Notes under the pieces: generated by a model
Databases searched by the model: none
The model's input: only the letters and a program-made list of their open reading frames with translations
What the model was told of the DNA's origin: nothing
Made by a program: the position numbers and the translations under genes
Assembly: GCF_001411555.2 (NCBI RefSeq)
Contig: NC_049912.1
Span: 18,956,341 to 19,020,340 of the forward strand
Reading direction: 5' to 3'
Source: Juglans regia
Taxonomy: Eukaryota; Streptophyta; Magnoliopsida; Fagales; Juglandaceae
Length of the DNA stretch: 64,000 nt
Part shown: positions 24,448 through 40,804 of the stretch, piece by piece
How the letters are laid out: each line of letters begins with the position of its first letter
How positions within the stretch are numbered: the stretch's first letter is position 1

Positions 24448-25824
24448 TTTTGGAACTTGATATATGTTGTGAAGTTTGTAGGCTTATGTTAGACTAATGT
24501 AGTTGGTGCTTACTTAGAGTGAACCAACGAATTTTTGTATGTTTGTACTTAGCTTAAATACCTGATCCAACATCAAATTGTACCCTGGTATGTTAGACTA
24601 ATGGTTGCATTGTCTGTAATGATGGAAGAGGAATATTTGCATGATCTGGCAGGCATGCATACAGATAAGATTGAACTTAATTTAAAGAGTAATATTTGCT
24701 TTTTCTGCACCTCCTGTTTTCAACCTACATACAACATGTTTTCTGAGAAGCCATGGAACCTGATTAACAACCTGATTAACATATAAATTCCTATTAAACA
24801 ACCAGAAAACAGTTTTTAAAATTCTGCACATAAGCCAACTAGATTGATCAACATCCACATTCTAAATTGGACTATCGGGTAGCAGAAAATATTAATAAAT
24901 TCATTACAGACAACACAACCAAATCAACATCCAAGACAACACAACCAAATCAACATCCACTTATAAATTCCAACATCTATTGACAATGGTTACATAACTA
25001 TAATATCCAACTACTAAACTTAAATAGAATTAAGTGATAAAAATGATAACGAACAACATTATACAAAAGTTACAACTCATCCCTATCTATCCTGCCTTCA
25101 ACTTCTCCCCTTTGCACATGCGCCAAGACATCACCTATTTGGAATCGAATAGGTGACATGAATTATCATTTGTTTCCTACGGGAAAGAGATCATTTAGTC
25201 CAAAGAGGCAAATCTCAAATAAAAAAATCGTTTGGCATTGTAAAAATGCATGACATCCGTGGATCGAAAGTGAGATGCAAAAATTTAAGGAATAAAACAG
25301 TTTAATATGGCTAAGAAATGCTTACAAAATGTTGTTTGTTACCAAAACATGCCATAAAAAACCCCCAAAAATACAGTTTTGGTTAAGGCTAAGAAACTTG
25401 GTTGGTTAGCAAGTAAGTTTAGATTGAGATGAAGTTGTCTTTTCTTGTATTAGAATGGCCCTTGTGAAAAGGACAAATCCAGACTTTTCTTCTCTATAGA
25501 TACTGGAAGTCATGGAGCAATCCTATTTCCCATTTGCAGACATGATCAAGGAACTAAAATTCAGAAGATCAATCAAGATTAGGGCTATTAGTAAGATAGA
25601 AAGCTTTTCATGGAGGAAAAGCAGTCACCCATTATTATTTTTTATGCTGTCAAACACTTTTTCTACAGAGTTTTGCAATGATTTTTAAAAGTGTTCAAGT
25701 ACCCTAGACTAGTTTTGGAATCAAATAGGTGACATGAATTTAAGGGCAATCAAAAAAAAAATATCATAAATTAAAAATACATTATATCCAACTACTAAAC
25801 TAGTATGATTAAACAATTTACATC
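24448..25824. other. Spacer between convergent GRF and FRS-type genes
   Basis: AT-rich with no gene. Two pairs of short direct repeats are visible: TATCCAACTACTAAACT near 25001 and 25785, and AATAGGTGACATGAATT near 25149 and 25725, plus a local duplication of ACACAACCAAATCAACATCC near 24917 and 24940. Confidence 0.5.
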
Positions 25825-28800
25825 TCATGAATTACATGCAATACAAAAAAGGTTTCCGGATATTGAAATTATACCATCTAATTGTGCCGATTGTGATCCA
25901 TCCCCGTAAGGCTGCGTCGGTTGTGATCCCTCCAACCCAATATTTTCCACCAGTTGTGAACCCTCCAACTCAAATTGTATCTGTAACAAATAATATTCAA
26001 ATATGTGCCGACATATCATTACTCCAATCTTAGAAATAAACATAAACTTACACTTTCTTGAATTGCAACCACTGTTTCTTGAACCACGGTTCGTATGTCT
26101 GGAACAGTCTGCTGATATATATTCATTAGAAAACATTTCAATATTGTAACTCAAATATTGAAACATCATATACCTGCACATCATTGACATGTGTCGTATC
26201 GTCTTCTGAAGTACCAAATAAATTTCTACAAGTACCCAAGGCTAGTGTATCTCCTCCATCACGCTATTAATCACATAAGAAATAACAATATACATTAGTC
26301 TTATTTGTAGTTATAAAATATAAATAAAATGTCATTAAATATCTGCACCTCTTTATGTTTCCCCTTTCCTTGAACTCTTTTTGTCTTCGCTTTAGCTTTC
26401 CGCAAGTTTGTCTCCATCCTGGATGCTCGCCTCAAAGATGGGGGTCTGCCTTTCCCTCGTACGACACATGGACTAAGTACTTGCTTAGAACTACCAAATG
26501 TACTCGTCTCCTGTGTCACACAACCAACATTGGAACCCGTTTGGGTCATCGATGGAGGTTCTTGATTGGCACGATACAACTCAATCATAGAATATAACTT
26601 AGTAGTTGCATCCTCAGTATGCTCTTTCGATCTCGCTGCAAGAGTGATCATCTGATAACAGATATTCAACAGACTTGAATATCTATTAGAATCTACTCGC
26701 TGATTCTCTCCATCATAGCTGCTCTGGATTAACATGTATCGCCTCTTGATGTCTTTCCTCCATCTAGCTAAAATGTACTTAGCTGGCACAGATTTAATTC
26801 CATTACACTTGAGTACAACCAATATTTGTCGACACAATATTCCCATCATCTAAAATAAACCGCAAGAACACTTTGCAGACCCATCTTTCTCACTAATTTC
26901 CACATAAATTTAACCAGCTTAGTGAACTCTTTCAAGCGAACTTCATCCTCTAGTAGATAGGTATTTCTTGGACCATCACGTTTAAGTAACTCTGGATCCA
27001 TATCGAGTATGCCGGTAACTTGCTGTTGCACTTCCTTGAATTTAGCATTTGTATATAAATCTTGAAACACTTTCTCAATCGGCGATCTAGATATGTAGGG
27101 AATTGTGACATTAAATGTGTGGAAATCTATGGCATTTTCATTCTCAATTTCTTTTTTCAACGCGTTGTCAAACTGGTCTACAAACTCTTTCAAGTTTGTC
27201 TTAGCATGAACATAACTGTCAAAAAATGCATTCATGCTCTCGCTCCGTTGCGTTGTACTCATTCCAGCCCAGAAAACATCTTTCAAGAATGCTGGCACCC
27301 AATGTACACGCTCATCATTTAAACTTTGCACCACGTATTCTCATGAAAGTTGTAAGTCAATATGAACTGACCCCGATCTTTCTCAAACTCTTCGCATGTT
27401 TAGGTGTCATAAACACATTTCATCAGGTCATTTTTCATCCCACATTTGTACGATCCATAGGAGCCAAGTTTTTCGGGGACTTTCTTTAGTATATGCTATA
27501 AGCAAAACCTATGTCGTGTGTTTGGGAAGACAATAGTGATTGCATTTTTCATCGCTCTATTCTGATCAATGATAATTACTTTCGGAGCCATTCCATCCAT
27601 ACAATGCAACCAGGTCTGGAATAACCAAACAAAAGTCTCGGTATCCTCACTGGAAATCAAGGCAGCTCCCAACAAAATTGACTGCCCATGGTGGTTTACA
27701 CCAACAAATGGTGCAAAGGGCATCCCATATCGATTTGTCAAGTACGTGGTGTCAAATGTGACCACATCAGCAAAATATTGGTAGGCTGTTCTACTACGGG
27801 GGTCTGCCCAGAAAACATTTTTTAACCTCCCATCATCACCTATATCCATCAATGCAAAAAAGCCAGGATTTTTGTACTGCATCCGTAAAAAGTACTCTTG
27901 AAGTGCTCCAGCACCGCCTGCGCCAGTCGTAGATGTCTAGCCTTGTCGATGTAATTACGATAATCTTTTTTCAAAAATGGAAGATTCTCAAATCCACCGG
28001 CACCAACAACAAGAGACCCGAAACTTTTATTCATTCGGATCCCGGCCATATCATTTATATCTAAGACCCTTTTTACGGCATCACTGACTTTTCTATTACA
28101 TCGAAAAAAAAGGATTTCCTTAGACTGAGACCGTGGTTATGAATATTATGCATTGTAGTCAACCGAAATTTTTCATCAAATTTTAAGGCATTAATCTTTG
28201 CCTTACATTCTGTCTTTCCTGTTGGACGTGGGTTGGCGACATTCAAAGTCCTATTTCGGGCCTTCCCACCGCGGGCACAAGTAAGGGTGACATATCTAAC
28301 AGTCTCATCATCTCCTTTCTCAGTTCTTTTTGTCATCACCCCAAACCCGCATTTCTTACCATATTGTTTATAATAACTCATTAAATCTTTAAGGGAATTA
28401 AACTCCATCCCCGACTTCGGCTCCTCAATCATATCATCACCATCCATCTGCACATTCTGAGATGTCTCGACATTGCCATCCTCGGTTTTCCATGAATTTT
28501 TTCTATCCTCATTACTTAGTTCAACTCTAGAGGATGTACATGCTTCAGTTTTCCTACTTTTGGCTCTATTATCCTCTGAACCAACTGGTTTGCTTGTAGT
28601 GGAGCTTGTATAGGTGAGACCAGTCGGAGGTTCCAACGAATGTTGAAATGGGTAAACGTTCTAAAAAAATATTAAAAACAATAAGGGAAATAAAACTCAT
28701 GAAAAGAAGGCAACTTATTTAAGTTAAATAAAATGTACGTTGAATGGATATTGGTTCCCAACTGGATATGATAGAAAAGCAGGTGACTACGCAGGCACTG

Positions 28801-29023
28801 GTCCATAATAACCAGGCATATAATTTGGGATGTTCGGACAAGTTGATGGTATGTCCTGCCATCATTTTTCATTTAAGTTATTGTTTTTTTTTTTTTGGGA
28901 AATAAATATTAACTCAACAAATTCTAATTCACTTTTCATATATTAAATGAAATAACATACCGCGGATCTAAGATTTGAGCTAGATGGTGTTAGCGTAGAT
29001 GGATGTTCTTTCTCGTTTCCCAT
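25825..29023 (-). pseudogene. FAR1-RELATED SEQUENCE (FRS)/MULE-type transposase-like pseudogene
   Basis: Exons on the minus strand read: a start exon at 29023 (MGNEKEHPST), 28861-28741 (DIPSTCPNIPNYMPGYYGP), a long central exon 28655-26355, then short exons near 26270-26170 (DGGDTLALGTCRNLFGTSED), 26110-26050 (TVPDIRTVVQETVVAIQES) and 25983-25825. The FAR1 DNA-binding domain (from about 28400), the MULE transposase core (VVTFDTTYLTN and IIIDQNRAMKNAI) and the region before the SWIM finger are all recognisable. It is broken: a stop in the second exon near 28770, a frameshift at the A8 run 28105-28112, a frameshift near 27910, a TAG at 27496-27498, more shifts at 27330-27420 and 26880-26920, and a TAG at 26850-26852. 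The SWIM finger has CSC and C but Gln in place of His (LCRQIL). FRS proteins are domesticated or transposon-borne relatives of Mutator transposases. Confidence 0.85.
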
Positions 29024-33662
<4,639 letters not shown>

Positions 33663-34254
33663 GAAGTTGGCTATTACTTTCCTTTCACTTTTTGGCTTCA
33701 AAGAATTTTGGAATGATTACCTTCCATTTTCTGAATCTTCCACTCGTGGAAGCAGACGGTATATCCGAAAATAGAAATGTGCTGTCATTTCACTGTTTTA
33801 CCATGACAAAATATTTTTGTGTTTTTATTTGTGTTCTAATAACAACATAAGATGGGTATGTTGATGTAATGGGGTGCCATTACGGTCTATATAACTGCCT
33901 CTATTTTGTCTCATTATTTTATACATCATGCATTTATATATAAATGCATGACATTGATGTTTCTGTAAATGCACACATAAATGAAAATGCTGTAATGCTC
34001 TACTTGTTTGGACACTTTCTTATTCTTGCAACATTAATCTGGTAAGTAGTAGAGTCAAGTGCTGTTCTTCACTTCTATCTATTGGATTTTCCTTTTCGTT
34101 TTGTGACGTCTGTACCTTTGGTGTCTGTTCTTCATAATGTTCAATATGCCCGGCTCTTTATTAAGTAGATAGAGTGTTTCGATATAATATTTTTCCCTCA
34201 ATTTTTCTTCTTAAGTGATTTCAAATTTTGTATAATGCTGGTACTCGTACTCGC

Positions 34255-34319
<65 letters not shown>

Positions 34320-34768
34320 TAAAAAAAGTGGCATGTGTGTACAGATGAAGTCCATGTATATTTGCATGCGTATGTATGAATGTATATACACAAAACAAAG
34401 GTCGCAGTGAAAGATGGATCAAAACCAGATCGTTATCATATTCCAAGGCAGAAGAAAATAAATAAATAAAATGGTAAGAGTAATGAAGGTTTGGGAGAAG
34501 GAAACTACAATTCTTCCTTTTCTGTTTCATCAAGTGTGTGGCACAATGGAAGTTAGGGTTAAGTAAAGTGAAGTGATGAGTTGAAGAAGAACTGAAGTGA
34601 ATGTCATGTGAAGTGGGTTGTGGGCCATGGGCTTTAGCATGCGTGGGCTTAATAAAGGAAAGGACAATTTTATAGTAGTTAAATGGGTCTTAGAGTTGGG
34701 CCATTGGGCAGTAGCCTTCTTGGATCTGCTAAGTCCAAATATCATTTTATTAGTTGTATTTATGATTT
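33663..34768. other. LPD 3' flank to retrotransposon edge
   Basis: Contains the LPD 3' UTR and non-coding sequence. The open frames at 34198-34533 arise from the long A tract and are not genes. Confidence 0.6.
34257..34316. repeat. 60-base poly(A) tract
   Basis: Sixty uninterrupted A residues. No retroposon body or flanking duplication was recognised next to it. Its exact length may be affected by sequencing. Confidence 0.9.
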
Positions 34769-36265
34769 TAGTACCATTTTACTACAGATGATTCATAAAG
34801 AATTATGACGGAATTACTGCTAAGCTAACCAGTTTGCTAAAAAATGACAATTTTAAATGGGATGAAGGGGCACAAGAGGCATTTGAGAGGTTGAAGTCAC
34901 CCCTTAGTCAACCACCAGTTTTAGAACTTTCTAATTTCCAGCTTTAGTTTATTATTGAATGCGATGCTTTTGGAGCTGCTATAGGAGTTGTCCTTATGCA
35001 AGAGGGTAGACTGTTGGCCTTTTTCAACAAGGCCTTAAAGGGAAGGGCCTTAGGGTTATCAACATACGAAAATGAGCTATATGCACTAGTGTTAGCAATG
35101 CAGAAATGGCATCCCTATTTACTTGGGCAGACATTTGTGGTTAAAACTGAATACCAAAGCCTCAAGTTTTTATTGGACCAAAGGGCGGGCATATCCATGG
35201 AGCAAAAGTGGGTGCCAAAATTGATAGGGTATGACTTTATGGTAGAATATAAGAAAAGAAAGGAAAATGTGGTGGCGGATGCTTTATCGAGGCAAGGAGA
35301 AGAGGAAGTTTTGGTGGCTATGCTCTCACTGCCCAGCTTTGACCGGATCACGGAAATTAAGGCTTCCTATGACTCTGATGAAAAGTTGAAAGATCTACTA
35401 AGAAAAAATTCTGGAGGGGATTTGGAGGGGATTTGTCATTCCCTTACTCCATGAAGGATGGGTTGTATTTGTACAAGGGAAGGTTGTATGTCCCAACTGA
35501 CTCAGCTCTCATTAAGAAGTTATTGACATTGGTGCATAGTAGTCCTATGGGCGGACATTTGGGCTTTGATAAGACAGTTCACAGATTAAAAAGAGATTTT
35601 TATTGGCTAGGATTGAAGGCAGATGTTAGGCAGTTTCTCAGAGATTGTGATACTTGCCAAGTGGTAAAAGTAGACAATACACTGCCTAGTGGGCTGTTGT
35701 AGCCTCTACTACCAGTACCTTAGAAACCATGCACAACCATAACCATTGATTTTGTGGAAACTACCTAGCTCTAATGGGTTTAATACCCTATGGCTTGTAG
35801 TGGACATGTTCACTAAATATGTGCACTTTGTGCCACTGTCCCATCCTTACACAATTCGTATAATGGCTCAGTTATTTATGAAACACATATTTAAGCTACA
35901 TGGTATGCCGGAGTCCATTGTGTTTGACAGGGACCCCAAATTCACAAGCAAGTTTTGGAAGGAATTATTCTTACTGCAGGGTGTGCAATTAGCTGTCAAT
36001 ACCTCATACCATCCACTGACGGATGGTCAGTCCGAAGCAGTCAACAAATGGCTAGAGAACTATCTGAGAAGCTTCAATAGTGACAAACCAAAGGAGTGGT
36101 CGAAGTGGGTGGAACTAGCAAAGTGGTGTTACAATTCTAGCCTACATGTATCTACCAGTCTCCCCCTTTGAGGCATTATATGTATAGACCACCTAGACTC
36201 CTCTCTTACACTGCGGAGACCTCTAAACTTGAAGAAGTGGATGCTCCACTACGGGACAGAGACAA
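34769..36265 (+). pseudogene. Ty3/gypsy chromovirus fragment A (RNase H-integrase)
   Basis: A truncated copy that begins inside the RT connection segment (YYR, stop, FIKNYDG). It continues through RNase H (FIIECDAFGAAIGVVLMQEG; STYENELYALVLAMQKW), the HHCC integrase finger (about 35530-35690, GGHLGFDKTVHR to CDTCQ) and the integrase core with its D, D, E residues (VVDMFTKY, FDRDPKFTS, DGQSEAVNK). Stops interrupt it at about 34947 and 35700-35760, and a frameshift lies near 36170. It ends in the integrase C-terminal text [14 protein letters not shown] and then jumps directly into reverse transcriptase of a second copy. No LTR is found at its left edge. Confidence 0.85.
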
Positions 36266-36704
36266 GTGGCCTAGACCTTATCGTTGCCCTTACTTTCAAA
36301 AAAATGAAATAGAAAGAATAAGGCCCAATCAAAGCTCGTATTCATCTCTAGTCTTACTAGTAAGGAAGGCGGATGGCACGTGGAGATTATGTGTGGACTA
36401 CCGGGGCCTCAATGGAGTCACTATTAAGGACAAGTTTCCAATACCGATAGTAAAGGAGCTGCTGGACGAGTTGTATGGGGCTGAGATTTTCTCTAAGCCG
36501 AATTTACAGTCTGAATACCACCAAATTAGAGTAAAATCCTCAGATATTCACAAAACAGTTTTTAGGACCCATGAGGGTCATTACAAGTTCCTAGTTATGC
36601 TTTTTGGGCTAACTAATGCACCATCTACCTTCCAAAGCTTGATTAATGAGGTGTTCAAACCTCATTTGAGGAAGTTCATCTTGGTCTTTTTTGATGATAT
36701 ATTG
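36266..36704 (+). pseudogene. Ty3/gypsy chromovirus fragment B, RT N-terminal half
   Basis: Reads [11 protein letters not shown] then [37 protein letters not shown] and [11 protein letters not shown], which are RT blocks up to the catalytic FDD. A few residues normally found between EIE and IRPS are missing. The frame is cut right after FFDDIL by the element at 36705-43946 and resumes at 43952 with IYSKSEID, so the two halves belong to one gene. Confidence 0.9.
36700..36704. repeat. Target-site duplication TATTG (left)
   Basis: Matches TATTG at 43947-43951. It lies inside the RT codons ATA TTG of FFDDIL. Confidence 0.95.
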
Positions 36705-36894
36705 TGTAAAGGACGTGTCTCACTTCCAGTCTGCAACCATTCACCTACGTGATGACAAGAAGTTTTGGTGTGATACGCTTGGAAAAACTTTGATGCTTAA
36801 GTCAGTAAGTGTAACAAACAATTCAGAATTCAAAAGAGAGATCGATCCCTTACTATCAAGGGTTACCTAGTATATCTAGATTCCAACGTGATGC
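36705..36894 (-). repeat. 3' LTR of the nested element
   Basis: Aligns without gaps to 43745-43934 with about 15 differences, mostly transitions. Similarity stops after CAACGTGATGC. The inner boundary is therefore uncertain: a purine-rich stretch on the minus strand at 36961-36977 could be the polypurine tract, which would make this LTR about 255 bp. Confidence 0.85.
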
Positions 36895-37486
36895 CTATTT
36901 GGTGCAGAGTTTATTGGTGTGGATCATTACCTAGTAACCGAGCTGATCACGTATCTACATGAAATCTCTATCTTCCCATGAAAGGTGGCGTGTGGTGTGT
37001 GTGTAACTTTGTTGGGCCTTAGACTCTCTAATTCCCTTCGGTTAACAAAGAGCCTTTTATACTAGGCTTCTTTCATATTGGGCTTTTTTCACAGAATGGG
37101 CACTCAACTAAAATAGACCCTCCATCTACCCTGCTAATTCTCTTCGCCCTATGGCGTAGGGAATTCATGCTTGATAAATCTGGCTGCCTCATAAGTGTTG
37201 TGATCCTCATTATGGGTCCCTTTTTTGTTTTCAGCCCTAAATCTTTTAATGGCTTACCACAGGCTTTAGGAATGTGCAAGGCGCATGGCGCATAGGAAAG
37301 TAAATGGCTGTTGGGACAAGCCCATCCCATCTATGAACCATTGAGTACCCATTGGTCTTTCACATTCCTCTTCTTGTGCCGTTTCACTTTTTCAAAAATC
37401 TAGGAGCCCCCATGATTTCCCACTGACGTGGCGAAAAGGGAGGGGGCTTTCGTGTGACGGTTACTTTTTAGCTTCAATGTCAGGCC

Positions 37487-40400
37487 ATGATGTCTACGGC
37501 TGCTGGCGTTTCGTATTTGCCCTTCTTTAAATACTCCTTCTTTATCTTCCTCATCCTTCTCTCTGCTCATTTTTCCTCCTTGTGTCTTTCTTGCCCGTGC
37601 TTCCTTTCTTGTTCTTGTTTCTTGCACATTCTGTCTTCTTTGTCTTCTTGCTTCTTTTCCCTTCCCGTTTTCATGGTTGAACATGGTGACAGCTCTGTAC
37701 AACCATTTCAAGTCCCAGTGGGCACGACCTTCGACGGGCATGGGTGGCGTTCAGCCCTCCGAAAGAAGCATCTTCCCGAGACTCGGGAGGAACATGGCAT
37801 CCCTAAGGAGGCAGTGATGGAGGTTCCCCGATCAAGGTGCTGTGACGATGAGGGTTTTGCAGGCAAGGTTACTCTGACCACATCCCTGATGTCCCATGGG
37901 TTGAGACTTCTCTTCTATTGCCCCCTTCGCGACATCTTGGACTTACTTGATATAGCGTCCGCTCAACTCCAACCTTTTGCATTGAAGACTTATCTTTGTG
38001 CCTGCATTGTTTTCCGCATGGTCTTGGAGCCTCTTGGGGATCTTTACCCAGACCTAACTGCCCGAGAGTTTTTGGCTTTCTACAACATGAGGCCAGCCAC
38101 CAAGGGCAATGTTGCCAGCTTTCGCAAGAAAGATAAATGGCAAAATTTGGCCTGATTTGAAACTCGGTATTCTAATGCCAAAGCTTGGACAACCAAGTTT
38201 TTCTTTATCACTGGCCAGGGCTGGGACTTTCTCGCCCAAGAAGCTCTTTTCAGAGATTTTCTAGTTAGGGTGATCTGGTGCCCCCTTCCTGACGATAAGA
38301 GTTTGTGGGCAACTAGGCCGCCTTTGTCTCATCGGGAGCTGGCCTGAATTGAGATTGTTTGTTCTTGGTCTGCGGCCCACCTTGAAGATCTTTGGACTGA
38401 TTTTTTGCTGACGCCTAATTACATTGACCGATTTTTTATGTCTCCCAATCGCTCCCATGTTCAGGGGTGTTCGTTCATGATTTCAGATATAATTCATGCT
38501 CCTTTACGAAAACCCTTCGAGCAAAATAAGGAGGATGGCCAGCCCGAGCAAGGAAAGAAGGAGAAGAAAAAGAAAATGTCTGAAAAGAAAGAAAGTGAAG
38601 AGAAGAGGGAAATAAGAAACAAGAAAAAGAATGATGATAAAAGTCAGAGAAAAAGAACTCACTTTGAAGATGCTTTTACCTCATTGCCTCCACAAAAGAA
38701 AACTTTGGCGCCCTCAAAGGGTGCCCATGCCCAAATGCCCATGTCGCCAGTCACATTCGTGCTTCTCGTGTCATTGCCTATGGAGGCTTTGGCGTCCTTC
38801 GAGGGCACCCAGACTCAGATGCCTATTCAGCCAACCACTACTGCGCTCCCTGTGTTGCAGTTAGAGGAAACTGCCGCACCCTCGGGGGGCGGTCAGGCTC
38901 ATCCGCCCACCTTGCCGGTTACTGTCACACTTCCAGTACCATTCGGTTCCTGTGCGTCCTATATCTGAATTTTCAGTTGTTGAAAGTCGGGTGAGGGAGG
39001 GAAAGCTGGATGCTGAGGTTGTGACCGCTCTTAACTTGGATGCTGTCATAGGCATATGGGTTCGCCCACCCATGGCGGGTGGTCTCATTCCTTCCCCGGC
39101 TAGGGATGTTCGTGAAAATTTGGGCGTCAGGGCTGCTGATCAGGGCGGCACCTTTGGGCATACATCCTCTTGCTGTGAGGACGTTCGCGTCGAGGCGAGG
39201 GCAAAACAACCCACCCAGGGACCTTGCCAGTCATTGTCTCTGAGGGAAGTACCCCTTCGTTGGTTGGCAGTGGCGAATGCCTCTCTTTTCCTCACCTCTG
39301 TACCCTATCCTTTGGGGGAGACACCGACTCCCTCTTCGAGGCTGACTTGGCTTGCACCAAGTCCCCCCTTCCACCTATACACCTCAGGGGTCTGCTAGAG
39401 AGGGTGGCAGATTCAACCCTGAGGCTTGTAAAGGCTTCCTCACTCAGGGTTGTTCCTAGCCCTAGGGAGATAATTGGTGGTGATGCCAGTGGCAGTGCCT
39501 CATCTACTTCTGCCAATGCCCAAGCTGAAGCCATTGCTCAGATGGCTAACTATTTAAAAGACTGGTTTTCTGAGGTACCATGCGGCTTATTTTTCTTCTT
39601 GTTGTGCTTCCACGCAGTTTCTTACTTGGGTTGTTTCACCTTCTTTTGTAAGGCATTAATGATTTGGTAGTGTGGATTGTGGTAGCTCGTGTTGTCTAGA
39701 GAAGGAGGTTAAGGAGCGGTGAAAGTTGTGCTATGTCACCAAGCGCGCTTCCGAGAAGTGACAGGTTGACAGGGCTGAGCTGGATGCCATGGTGGAGAAG
39801 AAGGAAGAGCTTGAAGTACTGCTTGAGCAATCGGAGGGTTACTCTCATTTGCTGCAAGGCGACTTGGAGATTCGCGAGGAAGAAGTCCTTCAACTCCGTG
39901 AAGCTACGCGCCTTACCCAAGAGGCAAAAGTCAGGGATGACTTTGCCCTGAAGCTCCTCCAGTCTGAAAGGGACTCGACGAGGTCCCAGCTCTCGAAGGC
40001 TCAGAAAGTCTTTGAAGCCGAGTTGGCCCACCTTAACTCTGACCTTCTCGCCCGTAGCAAGGACTTAGACTCGACCCGCAAAGAGTTAACTCGTTCGTAG
40101 ACGTATGGTCATGAGTTATCCTAGTAGCTGGCGGCCTCCTTGGAGAAAGCCTGCGTTACTGCCCTTAATCTTTCTGAGGCGCAAGGGGCTTTGGCAGAGC
40201 TCCAAGAGCGCCATCAGAAGTATAAGGACGACTGCAGGGACTCAGACGAGAACCTTAGGAAGGCAAATTTGGTTGCAGTCGTCAAGAACAAGTAGTTGAC
40301 CTAGAAAAAAGACGAGCTTGCTAATGCCCAGGCTGAGATTGAAAGCCTACGTGGTCAGTTAGCTTGCATCCATGCTACCAGGGATTGCGCCTTTGCTTAC

Positions 40401-40594
40401 GGCTATGGTGCTGGCATCCTAAGGCTCAGGGCCCGCCTTGTGATCGATCCTGCTACGGACCTTGCGGCCTTGAACCGGGGCTTATTCTCTCCTGAAGAAA
40501 ACAACTACCTTCGGGTTGACACTTTTAGGCAGGATGAGATGCCTGATGCTTTTATAGGCGTACCTTTTCTACCGCCTCCAGATGATGCTCCTTA
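37487..40594 (+). pseudogene. Antisense additional ORF of the nested element (gypsy-type transposon domain plus coiled coil)
   Basis: The reading frame runs opposite to gag. It probably starts at the ATG near 37673 (MVEHGDSS) or upstream at 37487. The N-terminal part (LMSHGLRLLFYCPLRDILDL, then LAFYNMRPATKGNV, then KFFFITGQGWDFLAQEALF) resembles the plant 'putative gypsy type transposon' domain (PF04195). A Lys/Glu-rich segment follows (38525-38660), then Pro/Thr-rich repeats (38700-38930). A long coiled coil (39770-40380, e.g. MVEKKEELEVLLEQSEGYSH) and a C-terminal LRLRARLVIDP block end at a stop near 40594. Stops and shifts interrupt it at about 38154, 38346, 38967, 40098 and 40293. Function unknown; antisense additional ORFs are known in plant Tat-lineage elements. 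Confidence 0.7.
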
Positions 40595-40804
40595 GTTTCT
40601 TGGCCCCTCTATTTTTTTCTTAGAATTTTTGTATTTTGCTCTTGCTGTACCTTCATTTCGTTAAATAATGGACTTTGGTTTGTTCTAAAACCTGTAATGA
40701 TGTATATCTGTTAATTTCCTTGTTATACGTCTTTGGTTCCGGGCTTTCTACTTTATTTGGGTTGCTTGCTCTTTTGCCTTTGGTCTTGTAAACCGCTAGA
40801 ATTC

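Noticed and set aside
26355..27784. Plus-strand open frames across the FRS region
   Set aside because: They are antisense shadows of the minus-strand transposase text, which has clear family motifs.
34198..34533. Open frames with long Phe or Lys runs
   Set aside because: They are the translation of the 60-base poly(A) tract on each strand, not proteins.
36168..36265. A new gene start at the Met-rich frame near 36168
   Set aside because: The text is the frameshifted integrase C-terminus of chromovirus copy A running into RT of copy B, not an independent start.
38973..39670. Opposing open frames within the antisense ORF region
   Set aside because: Shadows of the decayed antisense ORF; only one frame continues into the coiled coil.
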